18,970 bases of DNA from an uncultured Comamonadaceae bacterium (GTDB lineage Bacteria > Pseudomonadota > Gammaproteobacteria > Burkholderiales > Burkholderiaceae), in NCBI GenBank assembly GCA_946482595.1, contig CAMLSD010000092.1, forward strand, positions 1 to 18,970. The letters are read 5' to 3'. Numbering within the stretch: position 1 is the stretch's first letter; each line of letters opens with the position of its first letter. Position numbers and translations under genes: made by a program. This document shows, piece by piece, positions 7,073-13,991 of this stretch. The notes beneath the pieces are model-generated. The model saw only the letters and a program-made list of their open reading frames with translations. It searched no databases and was not told the DNA's origin.

Positions 7073-7510
7073 ATGAAACAGTCCTTCTTCCGCCGCATCT
7101 GTGCGGCCACTGCCACCACCGTCGTGTCCTTGACGGCGCAGGCCGGTCCGGACGTCAGCGTGTCTGTCGGCATCTACCAGCCCGGGGTCTACGGGCGCAT
7201 CGAGATCGGCAGCCGCCCGCCGCCGCCGGTCATCCTGCCCCAGCCGGTGGTGATCGTGCCGGGGCCGGTGGCCGTGCAGCGGCGTCCGGTCTACCTGTAC
7301 GTTCCGCCGGGCCACCAGAAGAAGTGGGACAAGCACTGCCACCGGTATGCCGCCTGCGGCCAGCCGGTGTACTTCGTGCAGGAAAGCTGGGTGGTCGAAC
7401 GCCATCGCGAACACCAGGCCCGCTCGGCCCATCGCCACGACCGGCGCGGACCGCCGCACGGCAAACACGACGGCCACCCCGGCAAGGGCCACGGCAAGCA
7501 CCGCGACTGA
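7073..7510 (+). CDS. Small secreted His-rich protein
   Basis: The protein has 145 residues from the ATG at 7073, which is preceded by GGAG about 5 bp upstream. An ATG at 7040 would spoil the signal peptide. A Sec signal peptide ends near TAQA-GP (residue 24). The mature protein has a Pro/Val-rich stretch (RPPPPVILPQPVVIVPGP) and a conserved-looking core KKWDKHCHRYAACGQPVYFV with two cysteines. The C-terminal tail (111-145) has nine histidines with many Lys, Arg and Gly. I have seen this core in other unnamed Burkholderiales secreted proteins but know no function. The His-rich tail suggests metal or polyanion binding, which is inference. It lies 51 bp after the lipoprotein gene on the same strand, so co-transcription is possible. 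Confidence 0.85.
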   Translation: MKQSFFRRICAATATTVVSLTAQAGPDVSVSVGIYQPGVYGRIEIGSRPPPPVILPQPVVIVPGPVAVQRRPVYLYVPPGHQKKWDKHCHRYAACGQPVYFVQESWVVERHREHQARSAHRHDRRGPPHGKHDGHPGKGHGKHRD

Positions 7511-7563
7511 CCGAGCCCCCTTTGGCCCCCACCCTGCGACCTCCGTTCATTGACGTTCCCGCC

Positions 7564-8163
7564 ATGAGCCTGTTCCAGCACTACGACCCGGCCGACATCA
7601 GTGTCGTCATCTCCGAACTCCTGATCGCCACCGCCGACAGCGCCGATCCGCTGATCGACGGGTCCGTCAATCAGGTCCTGCGCACCTTGCGTGAACGCCT
7701 CGGCATGGACGTGGTCTTCGTGTCCGAACTGGTCGACGGCCAGCGCGTCTTCCGCTTCGTCGACAGCGCGGGCGAAACGCCGGTGACGGCCGGCGCGGCG
7801 AACCCGGTCGAAGAGACCTTCTGCCAGCGCATCGTCGATGGCCGCCTGCCCGAGTTCATTCCCGACGTGGGCAGCCTGCCCGCCGGCACTGACCTGCCTG
7901 CCACGACCGTGCGGGTGGGGGCCCACCTGAGCACCCCGATCCGGCTGAAGGACGGGCGCACCTACGGCACCCTGTGCTGCTTCAGTGCCGAACCCCGCCC
8001 CGAACTGCGGCACAAGGACCTCGAAACCCTGCGCCTGTGCGCCCAGCTGGTGGCTCGCAAGCTCGACCTCGCGGCATCGCGCGGCGTGCGCGAACTGGCG
8101 CCGGACTGGTCGCTGGAGCCGAAGACGCAGAGCTATTCGTCCAAGGTCTGGGACCTGCCGTGA
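7564..8163 (+). CDS. Stand-alone GAF domain protein
   Basis: The 199-residue soluble protein consists almost wholly of one GAF domain at about residues 15-170. Supporting blocks are the helical start ISELLIATADSADPLIDGSV, GMDVVFVSELVDGQRVFRFV, the central ETFCQRIVDGRLPEFIPDV, HLSTPIRLKDGRTYGTLCCFSAEP (residues 121-144) and the closing helix ETLRLCAQLVARKLD. The ETFC...R and YGTLCC signature resembles GAF domains fused to EAL or GGDEF output modules, but no output domain follows; the last 25 residues are short and unassigned. It may bind a small ligand or chromophore and act through a partner. It lies 53 bp after the His-rich protein gene and 10 bp before the hydrolase gene. The ribosome-binding site is weak. 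GAF identity is firm, the ligand is unknown. Confidence 0.87.
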   Translation: MSLFQHYDPADISVVISELLIATADSADPLIDGSVNQVLRTLRERLGMDVVFVSELVDGQRVFRFVDSAGETPVTAGAANPVEETFCQRIVDGRLPEFIPDVGSLPAGTDLPATTVRVGAHLSTPIRLKDGRTYGTLCCFSAEPRPELRHKDLETLRLCAQLVARKLDLAASRGVRELAPDWSLEPKTQSYSSKVWDLP

Positions 8164-8173
8164 TGCGTTGCGC

Positions 8174-8884
8174 ATGAAGCTTGTCCTGCTGCCCGGCCTG
8201 CACGGTACCGCCGAGCTGTTCGCCCCGCTGCGGGCCGCGCTGCCGCCCGAGGTGCCGGTGCAGGTCGTGACGCATGCCACCCGGGCGCCGCTTGCGTATG
8301 CCGACCTCGAGCAGCGTGTGCGCATGGACCTGCCGATCGACGAGCCCTATGTGCTGCTGGCTGAATCGTTTGCCGCACCCATCGGGGTGTCTATCGCGGC
8401 CGCGCCGTCCGACGCGATGCGCGGGCTGATCCTGTGCGGGGGTTTTGTGCGCAACCCCCAGCCAGGCCTGAGCGGCTGGCTGGCGCTGGCGTCGATGCTG
8501 CCCTGGCCACCCTTGCCGGGCTGGCTCACGGTCCGCCTGGTGCTCGGCTCAGCCGGCACGCCCGCGCTGCGCGGCGAATTGCATCGCATCGTGTCGGCCA
8601 TCCCGTCGCGGGTGATCCAGTGGCGACTGCGATGTGCGGCAGCGGTTGACGTGAGCCGCGAGCTCACGGCCGTGCGGCTGCCGATGCTGTGCCTGCACGG
8701 CACCGAGGACCGGCTGGTGCCACCGGCGATGGTGGACCTGATGACGTCCCTGGCACCACGCCTGCGGGCGATCCGGATGCAGGCCCCGCACGGGCTGCTG
8801 CAGGCGATGCCGCAGCAGGCGGCCCGTCACATCGTCGAATTCCTGGACCAGGTGAAAGCGACTGAGGTGCGCGATGCGTCATGA
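8174..8884 (+). CDS. Alpha/beta hydrolase
   Basis: The protein has 236 residues and no signal peptide. The fold is supported by an opening strand KLVLLPGLHGTAELF, where PGLHG is the oxyanion-hole turn. The likely nucleophile is Ser65 in the elbow LLAESFAAPIG. Asp179 lies in LHGTEDRLVPP and His206 in APHGLLQ, so a complete Ser-Asp-His triad can be proposed. The elbow reads AESFA rather than the strict GxSxG, a variation seen in small esterase-like relatives. The C-terminus LDQVKATEVRDAS overlaps the next gene by 11 bp, implying coupled expression with the VOC protein. The substrate is unknown; carboxylester hydrolysis is the general expectation. The ATG at 8174 gives the normal family start; an ATG at 8163 runs into a stop at once. 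Confidence 0.88.
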   Translation: MKLVLLPGLHGTAELFAPLRAALPPEVPVQVVTHATRAPLAYADLEQRVRMDLPIDEPYVLLAESFAAPIGVSIAAAPSDAMRGLILCGGFVRNPQPGLSGWLALASMLPWPPLPGWLTVRLVLGSAGTPALRGELHRIVSAIPSRVIQWRLRCAAAVDVSRELTAVRLPMLCLHGTEDRLVPPAMVDLMTSLAPRLRAIRMQAPHGLLQAMPQQAARHIVEFLDQVKATEVRDAS

Positions 8885-9710
8885 GGTGAGTGCTGCGATC
8901 GACCATGTCGTGGTGCGGGCCCGCGAGGTGCCGGCGCTGCTGGACCTGTTCGCCGGGGGGCTCGGGCTGCCGGTGGTGTGGCCTTTGCAGGTCGAGTCGT
9001 TTGCCACCTATGCCTGGGTGAGCCTGGGCAACACCTGCCTCGAACTGTGGGCGTCCACCGACAACAACGACCTGCCTGCCGGCACGCCGATGCCGATGTT
9101 CCATCAGGTGGCGCTCGAGCCGGTGCACCTGGGCCACGCGCTCGAGCAGTTGCAGCGCGATGGCGTGTCCTGCAAGGCGCCGCGCGCGTATTGCACGGCC
9201 GACGCGGCCGGCGAACCGCAGGTGAACTTCACCAATGCCGTGGTGCTGGACCTGTCGGGGCCGGCCTGCTGTGTGTTCTTCTGCGACTGGGGGCTGCAGG
9301 CGCCGATCGTGCCCTGGCCGCGGGGCCTGGATGCTGCAGCGCGGCGCCGCGACCGGGCCCAGGCCTTCGAGCAGTGCGGCGGCGGCCGGCTCGGGCTGAC
9401 CGGGCTGCACGAGATCACCCTGGGCGTGCCCGACCTGGCTGCGGCACATCGCCACTGGCAGGCGATCACCGGTTCGGGCGAGGGGCCGCTGCGCGTGGGC
9501 ACCAGCCCGGCCGGCCAGCCGGGCCCTCCGGTGGCCCTGCGGCTCGTGCAGGCCGAGGGGTTCTCGATCGAGGGGCTGACGCTGGCCACACGGGATCTGG
9601 CGCACGCACGGCACGCGCTGGCCGCAGCGGGCCTGCTGCAGGCGCAGGACGGCGGTCGCCCGATGCTGTCGCTGGCGGCCACCGGCGGGTTGCGGATCGA
9701 CTTTGTCTGA
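8874..9710 (+). CDS. VOC-superfamily (glyoxalase-like) protein
   Basis: The protein has 278 residues. The N-terminal half begins IDHVVVRAREVPALLDLFAGGLGLPVVW, a classic VOC beta-alpha start, and continues to YAWVSLGNTCLELW. A second VOC-like half begins near residue 180 with LHEITLGVPDLAAAHRHWQAITG and ends FSIEGLTLATRDLAHARHALAAAG. Two such modules would make one metal-binding or cofactor-binding barrel. His11 and Glu58 in the first half and His183 in the second are candidate ligands by position, but I cannot assign a reaction: glyoxalase, dioxygenase and epimerase relatives all share the fold. It overlaps the hydrolase gene by 11 bp, so the two may act on the same compound. The A of its TGA at 9710 is the first base of the repeat array. 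Confidence 0.85.
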   Translation: MRHEVSAAIDHVVVRAREVPALLDLFAGGLGLPVVWPLQVESFATYAWVSLGNTCLELWASTDNNDLPAGTPMPMFHQVALEPVHLGHALEQLQRDGVSCKAPRAYCTADAAGEPQVNFTNAVVLDLSGPACCVFFCDWGLQAPIVPWPRGLDAAARRRDRAQAFEQCGGGRLGLTGLHEITLGVPDLAAAHRHWQAITGSGEGPLRVGTSPAGQPGPPVALRLVQAEGFSIEGLTLATRDLAHARHALAAAGLLQAQDGGRPMLSLAATGGLRIDFV

Positions 9711-9948
9711 GGGCCCCCAGGGCCGGGCTGCGCCCGGTCCGCCCCCCGCGGGGGTCAAGCAAACTTGGGGCGGCCCGGCGTTTGCGTGAGAGTGCCCCCA
9801 GGGCCGGGCTGCGCCCAGCCTGCCCCCCGCGGGGGTCAAGGAAACTTGGGGCGGCCCGGCGTTTGCGTGAGAGCGCCCCCAGGGCCGGGCTGCGCCCAGC
9901 CCGCCCCCCGCGGGGGTCAAGGAAACTTGGGGCGGCCCGGCGTTTCCT
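9710..9948 (+). repeat. Tandem array of three 81 bp-period GC-rich repeats
   Basis: Units start at 9710, 9791 and 9872, an exact period of 81 bp, with the last unit matching for 77 bp. Differences are few: unit 1 has CCGGTCC where the others have CCAGCC(C/T), and CAAGCAAAC where the others have CAAGGAAAC. Units 1 and 2 end in GTTTGCGTGAGA, while unit 3 ends in GTTTCCTGG. Each unit carries the CCCCCGCGGGGG palindrome and a CAAG/CTTG mini-hairpin. The array fills the gap between the convergent VOC and Lrp genes, so it may serve as a transcription barrier, though no T run is seen. The units are near-identical throughout with no unique spacers, so it is not a CRISPR array. The inverted fourth copy is at 5744-5820. 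Confidence 0.95.
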
Positions 9949-9963
9949 GGCGAGCAGGCCGGT

Positions 9964-10485
9964 CTATCGGTCTGGGGCGTTCGGTGCGTCCGGTACGTCC
10001 AGCGGCACGCGGGTCTCGAACTTCGAGCAGTTCATCGCAAACACGCTCTTGAAGTTGCGCACGTTGTTTGCCGACGAGAAGACCTCGCGCGTGAAGGTGT
10101 GGTAGCGCTCCATCGACGTGGTGCTGACGATCAGCAGGAAGTCGAACTCGCCCGAGACCTCATAGCAGGCCACCACCTCATCGAGCCCGGCCACCCGCTG
10201 CTCGAAGCTGCGCAGCAGCGCATCGTTCTGCTTGTCCAGTTCGACCGACACGAACACCGTGAGCGCGCGCCCCACGCGCTGCCGGTCGACCAGCGCCACC
10301 TGGCCCAGCAGCACACCGCTCTCGCGCAGATGGGCGATGCGGCGCTGGCAGGTCGCCGGCGAGCTGTTCACGCGTTCGGCCAGCTCACGCAGCGGCAAGG
10401 TGGCGTCGGCCTGCAGCAGGTTGAGGATGCGGATGTCCAGACGGTCCAGGGGCATGGTGGCGGCACGCGGCGGCGAAGGGGTCAT
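9964..10485 (-). CDS. Lrp/AsnC family transcriptional regulator
   Basis: The protein has 173 residues from the ATG at 10485. The helix-turn-helix starts LDRLDIRILNLLQADATLPLRELAERV and continues SSPATCQRRIAHLRESGVL, the standard Lrp signature. The C-terminal RAM (ligand-sensing, oligomerisation) domain follows: ALTVFVSVEL, VACYEVSGEFDFLLIV and the strand VFAMNCSKFETRVPL. Three starts are possible: GTG 10491, ATG 10485 and ATG 10455. The last gives a family-typical N-terminus, but the first two sit at the LysR stop (the GTG overlaps it as GTGA, the ATG follows two bases later), which favours coupled translation. No start has a good ribosome-binding site. Lrp-type proteins usually sense amino acids; its targets here are unknown. 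Only a GC-rich repeat array separates it from the convergent VOC gene. Confidence 0.92.
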   Translation of the reverse strand: MTPSPPRAATMPLDRLDIRILNLLQADATLPLRELAERVNSSPATCQRRIAHLRESGVLLGQVALVDRQRVGRALTVFVSVELDKQNDALLRSFEQRVAGLDEVVACYEVSGEFDFLLIVSTTSMERYHTFTREVFSSANNVRNFKSVFAMNCSKFETRVPLDVPDAPNAPDR

Positions 10486-10487
10486 TG

Positions 10488-11444
10488 TCACCGGCTGCGC
10501 CGGCGTGTGCGCGGGCTGGGGGGCGAGGCCGGCGCCGGGGTGCGTTGACCGGGCAGGGGCGCGACCAGGTGGTCGACAAGGTGGTCCACGAAGGCGCGGA
10601 CCTTGGGCGACAGGTGCCGGCTTGCGGGCCAGATCGCACTGAATTGCCCGGGCGGCGCCATCTCATCGGCGAGCACGCTGCATAGCCGGCCCGCGGCCAG
10701 CAGATCGGCCGCGAGGAAGTCCGGCATGCAGGCGATGCCCAGGCCGCGCAGCGTGGCGCCGACCACGGCTTCCATGTGGTTGCAGGCCAGCACGGTGCGC
10801 GGGTGCCGATGGCTGCCCTGCGGAGCGGGGGCCAGTGGCCAGTCCAGCAGCTTGCCGGTGTCGGGATGGCGGAATCGCACGGCGCGGTGTTGCGCCAGCT
10901 CGCCAGCGCTGCCAGGCGTGCCATGGCGCGCGAGGTACTCGGGCGAGGCGCACAGCAGCAGCTGAAAGCGCTGCAGCGGCCGTGAAACGAGGCGGGAATC
11001 CGGCAGCTCACCGCTGCGGATGGCCACGTCGATGCCGTCGTCGATCAGGTCCACGGCCCGGTCGCTGAAGTTGATGTCGAGCTCGACCTCGGGGTGGCGT
11101 GCCACGAAGCCGGGGATCAGCGGCAGCAGGAAGTGATGGCCCACGATGGGCGCGCTCACGCGCAGCCGGCCCCGCGGTGCTTCGCGGGATCGGGACAACA
11201 TGGCGTGGGCGTCGTCGAGATCGTCGAGGATGCGCCGACAGCGCTCGTGGAACAGGCGCCCCTCGGCCGTGAGCTGCATGCGCCGGGTGCTGCGTTGCAG
11301 CAGTTGCACGCCGACCTCGTGCTCCAGCCGGGCCACGCTCTTGCCGACGGCCGATGCCGACACTTCCAGCGCACGCCCGGCCGCCACGAAGCTGCCGAGG
11401 TCGGCCGTTTTCACAAAGGCCAGCAGGCCGGTGAGCTTGTCCAT
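10488..11444 (-). CDS. LysR family transcriptional regulator
   Basis: The protein has 318 residues. The winged helix-turn-helix occupies about residues 1-60: MDKLTGLLAFVKTADLGSF, ALEVSASAVGKSVARLE, and LLQRSTRRMQLTAEG. A linker helix and a periplasmic-binding-protein-like effector domain follow, with GRLRVSAPIVGHHFLLPLI, VELDINFSDRAVDLIDDGIDVAIR and GATLRGLGIACMPDFLAADL. This is the CrgA/DmlR-like subgroup pattern common in Burkholderiales. The C-terminal tail is Pro/Arg-rich. It is divergent from the livM-like gene, and two palindromes lie in the gap, so autoregulation and control of the permease gene are likely but inferred. The stop at 10488 overlaps or abuts the Lrp gene start, which makes a two-regulator transcription unit. 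Confidence 0.93.
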   Translation of the reverse strand: MDKLTGLLAFVKTADLGSFVAAGRALEVSASAVGKSVARLEHEVGVQLLQRSTRRMQLTAEGRLFHERCRRILDDLDDAHAMLSRSREAPRGRLRVSAPIVGHHFLLPLIPGFVARHPEVELDINFSDRAVDLIDDGIDVAIRSGELPDSRLVSRPLQRFQLLLCASPEYLARHGTPGSAGELAQHRAVRFRHPDTGKLLDWPLAPAPQGSHRHPRTVLACNHMEAVVGATLRGLGIACMPDFLAADLLAAGRLCSVLADEMAPPGQFSAIWPASRHLSPKVRAFVDHLVDHLVAPLPGQRTPAPASPPSPRTRRRSR

Positions 11445-11483
11445 GGTGGTCTTGGCTGGTGCGATTCCATTGCGGACAGATTC

Positions 11484-11498
11484 TCCTGAATGTCAGGA
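11484..11498. promoter_or_regulatory. Palindrome in the lysR/livM divergent gap, site 1
   Basis: TCCTGA at 11484-11489 and TCAGGA at 11493-11498 form perfect 6 bp arms around ATG. The site is 39 bp upstream of the LysR start and 80 bp upstream of the permease ATG. LysR-type proteins commonly bind short interrupted palindromes in divergent gaps, so this is a candidate site for the adjacent regulator. Binding is not shown. Confidence 0.45.
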
Positions 11499-11514
11499 CG
11501 ATGCGCCACTTTTT

Positions 11515-11530
11515 CAGGCATTGATGCCTG
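11515..11530. promoter_or_regulatory. Palindrome in the lysR/livM divergent gap, site 2
   Basis: CAGGCAT at 11515-11521 and ATGCCTG at 11524-11530 are perfect 7 bp arms around TG. It shares the CAGG/CCTG theme with the palindrome at 11484-11498 and lies about three helical turns from it (centre to centre roughly 31-32 bp). Paired sites on one face of the helix fit a LysR-type tetramer. No clear sigma-70 promoter is visible between it and the permease start. Confidence 0.48.
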
Positions 11531-11578
11531 TGTAGCCTGAGCCACCCTCCTGCTCATCCTGTGGATGCCCTGCTGCCC

Positions 11579-13075
11579 ATGCGCCTTGCCCTTCCCCCTC
11601 TGCGCGGGTTCGACCCCGCCGCGCGCCGCCCGCTGAACCTGGCCCTGCTGCTGAGTCTGCCCCTGCTGCTGCAGCCCCTGGGGGACCACTGGGTGCGTGT
11701 GGTCGACGTGAGCCTGCTGTACGTGATGCTGGCGCTGGGGCTGAATGTCGTGGTCGGTTTTGCGGGCCTGCTCGATCTGGGCTATGTCGCGTTTTATGCG
11801 GTGGGGGCCTATCTGTTCGCGCTGCTCGCCTCACCGCACCTGAGCGAACAGTTCGCCGGGATCGCGTTGTGGGCACCCGCGGGCCTGCATGCGCCGTGGT
11901 GGGTGGTCGTCCCGCTGGCCGCAGCCGCGGCCGCCGGCCTGGGCGTGCTGCTCGGTGCGCCCACGCTGCGCCTGCGTGGCGATTACCTGGCCGTGGTGAC
12001 GCTGGGTTTTGGCGAGATCATCCGGCTGCTCATCGTGAACCTGGGTCATCCGGTCAACATCACCGATGGCGCCAAGGGCCTGGCGCGTCTCGACACGCTG
12101 GTGATGTTCGGCCTGGACCTGGGCCGGCCGTGGCAACTGGGGCCCGTCACGCTGTCCTCGGTCACGCTGCACTACTACCTGTTCCTGCTGCTGGTGCTGG
12201 CCACCGTCGGCATCTGCCATCGCCTGCAGCATTCGCGGGTGGGTCGCGCCTGGGCAGCGATTCGTGACGACGAGGTGGCCGCCACCGCCATGGGCATCGA
12301 CACGCATCGCATGAAGCTGCTGGCCTTTGGCATCGGGGCCAGCTTTGGCGGCGTGGCCGGCGTGCTGTTCGGCAGCTTCCAGGGTTTCGTGTCACCCGAG
12401 GCGTTCAGCCTGCACGAGTCGGTGATGCTCGTGGCCATGGTGGTGTTCGGCGGCATGGGTCATGTGCCGGGTGTGATCGTGGGAGCGGTGTTGCTGGCGG
12501 CGCTGCACGAGGCGTTGCGGTACGTGGTCGGGCCCTTGCAGGCGATGACCGACGGACGACTGGATGCCGGCATCCTGCGGCCGCTGCTGATCGCCGTGGC
12601 CATGATCGTCACGATGCGCCTGCGCCCGGATGGGCTGTGGCCGGCTCGCTCACCCGCCGTCGCCACGGCGGGGCGACAGCACCTTCATGACGGCCGATGC
12701 GCCGAGCACCGGTTCACCGTCCACACTGAGCCTGCCCTGCATGAACACCAGGCTGGAGGTGGCGCGCACCACATGCCCTCGCGCCTCGAGGAACTGCCCC
12801 GCCTGCACGGCGGCAAGGAACTGGGTGTCCAGCTGCACCGTCACACAGGCCTGTCGCCCGACGGCTTCCCAGGCCAGTGCACTGAGGGCATGGTCGATCA
12901 GCGAGGTGGTCAGGCCACCGTGGACCACACCGGCCGGGTTGAGGTGGGCCTCGGTGGTGAGCAGTCCGTAAGCCCAGCCGGCGTCTTCACGGCGAGTCCA
13001 CAACGGGCCGATCAGGCCGATGAAACCGGGCAGCGTGCGTTCGCGCCAGCCGCTGGCAACAAGGCGGTCGTGTGA
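11579..13075 (+). CDS. Orphan LivM-type branched-chain amino acid permease, run-on 3' end
   Basis: The first ~357 residues are a LivM-family ABC permease of the inner membrane with about eight or nine hydrophobic segments. Signatures are LGLNVVVGFAGLLDLGYVAFYAVGAYL, LRLRGDYLAVVTLGFGEIIRLL and the cytoplasmic ATPase-contact loop GRAWAAIRDDEVAATAMGID. The usual C-terminal phrase RPDGLWPAR ends near 12649. The frame has no stop there and runs about 141 codons more to 13075 through the complement of the thioesterase gene. That part is His/Gly/Gln-rich, unlike a membrane protein, and is probably not meaningful. LivH, the two ATPases (LivG, LivF) and a LivK binding protein are not in the window, so the permease cannot form a transporter from this locus alone. 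A GTG at 11561 is an alternative start; the ribosome-binding site is weak. It may be a remnant of a broken liv operon. Confidence 0.82.
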   Translation: MRLALPPLRGFDPAARRPLNLALLLSLPLLLQPLGDHWVRVVDVSLLYVMLALGLNVVVGFAGLLDLGYVAFYAVGAYLFALLASPHLSEQFAGIALWAPAGLHAPWWVVVPLAAAAAAGLGVLLGAPTLRLRGDYLAVVTLGFGEIIRLLIVNLGHPVNITDGAKGLARLDTLVMFGLDLGRPWQLGPVTLSSVTLHYYLFLLLVLATVGICHRLQHSRVGRAWAAIRDDEVAATAMGIDTHRMKLLAFGIGASFGGVAGVLFGSFQGFVSPEAFSLHESVMLVAMVVFGGMGHVPGVIVGAVLLAALHEALRYVVGPLQAMTDGRLDAGILRPLLIAVAMIVTMRLRPDGLWPARSPAVATAGRQHLHDGRCAEHRFTVHTEPALHEHQAGGGAHHMPSRLEELPRLHGGKELGVQLHRHTGLSPDGFPGQCTEGMVDQRGGQATVDHTGRVEVGLGGEQSVSPAGVFTASPQRADQADETGQRAFAPAAGNKAVV

Positions 13076-13090
13076 AGGTGTCGGGTCCAT
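12650..13090 (-). CDS. PaaI-type hotdog acyl-CoA thioesterase
   Basis: The protein has 146 residues with a single hotdog fold. The active-site block is NPAGVVHGGLTTSLIDHALS: Asn51, His57-Gly58-Gly59 and Asp66 match the PaaI/4-hydroxybenzoyl-CoA thioesterase arrangement. It then reads VTVQLDTQFLAAVQAGQFLEARGHVV and ends ASAVMKVLSP. It should hydrolyse an acyl- or aryl-CoA in the cytosol, releasing CoA. The ATG at 13090 is three bases beyond the IclR stop, so it is expressed with the regulator and belongs to the CoA catabolic locus, perhaps recycling CoA from dead-end intermediates. The whole gene lies antisense within the run-on frame of the livM-like gene. The convincing family pattern shows this strand is the real coding strand here. 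Confidence 0.93.
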   Translation of the reverse strand: MDPTPSHDRLVASGWRERTLPGFIGLIGPLWTRREDAGWAYGLLTTEAHLNPAGVVHGGLTTSLIDHALSALAWEAVGRQACVTVQLDTQFLAAVQAGQFLEARGHVVRATSSLVFMQGRLSVDGEPVLGASAVMKVLSPRRGDGG

Positions 13091-13093
13091 GGT

Positions 13094-13894
13094 TCAGGTC
13101 CGCGCGGCGAGCAGTTCGGACAGCGTCTGCGCCTCGGCCTGCAGGTCCTTGGCCAGGGCCTGGCTCTTGCTGCCGTCGATCTGGTCGGCCACACCGGCGG
13201 CCACCAGCGAATGGCTCATGCGACCCTGGGCGTCGAACACCGGCACCGCGATCACCGTGATGCCGCTGATGTAGTTGCCGCGGTCCATGCTGTAGCCCTT
13301 GCGACGCACTGCCTGCACCTCCTTGCGCCAGGCCTCGATGTCGGGCGGCTGGTCCCATCGCAGGGCCTTGAAGCGCCGCTCCACCTCGGCCTCCGACAAC
13401 TCGCTGTAGGCCGCCACCAGCCGGCCGGTGGCACTGATCAGGGCCGGAAAGCGGCTGCCGACATCCACATGCAGGCGAAACGGTGTGCGCGAGCGCGACA
13501 GCGCCAGCACGACCATGTGCTCGATGCCGGTCACCTCCACGCCGATGGCGGTGACGTTCCAGGTGCTGGCCAGGCGGTCGAGCACCGGCTGCACCAGGGT
13601 CGGGAACGGGCTGCTGTCGATCACGCTGCGCGCCAGCGCCAGCATGCCCACGCCCAGGCCGTAGCGCTTGGTGGCGGGGTCCACCTTGATCAGGCCTTCG
13701 TCGACCAGCACCCGCAGGATGTGCAGGCAGGTGCTGGTGACCATGTCGAGTTCCTGCGAGATGGCCTTGAGCGTCATCGGACCGGAACTCTTGCCCAGCA
13801 GGCGAAGGATGGCGATCGCGCGGGTCACCGCCGGCACGGGGCGCACACGCGGGCCGGCCTTGGCCTCGGGCGCATCGGAAGGTGTGGGGGGCAT
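13094..13894 (-). CDS. IclR family transcriptional regulator
   Basis: The protein has 266 residues from the ATG at 13894, preceded by GGAGAG at a good distance. A start at 13939 would add 15 atypical residues and use part of the promoter region. The N-terminal winged helix-turn-helix is at about residues 20-80: VTRAIAILRLLGKSSGPMTL, ISQELDMVTSTCLHILRVL and DEGLIKVDPATKRYGLG. The effector domain follows: VTAIGVEVTGIEHMVVLA, RLHVDVGSRFPALISATGRLVAA and the family block KGYSMDRGNYISGITVIAVPVFD. IclR proteins bind small carboxylic or aromatic effectors. The divergent placement against the acyl-CoA ligase, the AT-rich symmetric patch between them and the coupled thioesterase argue that it controls this locus. 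Repressor or activator cannot be decided. Confidence 0.94.
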   Translation of the reverse strand: MPPTPSDAPEAKAGPRVRPVPAVTRAIAILRLLGKSSGPMTLKAISQELDMVTSTCLHILRVLVDEGLIKVDPATKRYGLGVGMLALARSVIDSSPFPTLVQPVLDRLASTWNVTAIGVEVTGIEHMVVLALSRSRTPFRLHVDVGSRFPALISATGRLVAAYSELSEAEVERRFKALRWDQPPDIEAWRKEVQAVRRKGYSMDRGNYISGITVIAVPVFDAQGRMSHSLVAAGVADQIDGSKSQALAKDLQAEAQTLSELLAART

Positions 13895-13991
13895 CTGGCT
13901 CTCCGTTGTACAGGGACAAGCATACGGCGCTTCCGGCATGTGCCGGCCGCGGCGCGCAGTGCGCGTTCAGTCGGATTCCGCCCGTCTTGCG

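Noticed and set aside
9710..9948. CRISPR array
   Set aside because: The whole 81 bp period is conserved, with no unique spacers and no cas genes, so it is a tandem repeat.
12650..13075. C-terminal extension of LivM as a real fused domain
   Set aside because: It is the exact complement of a well-formed PaaI-type gene and has antisense-like composition, so I do not treat it as a functional domain.
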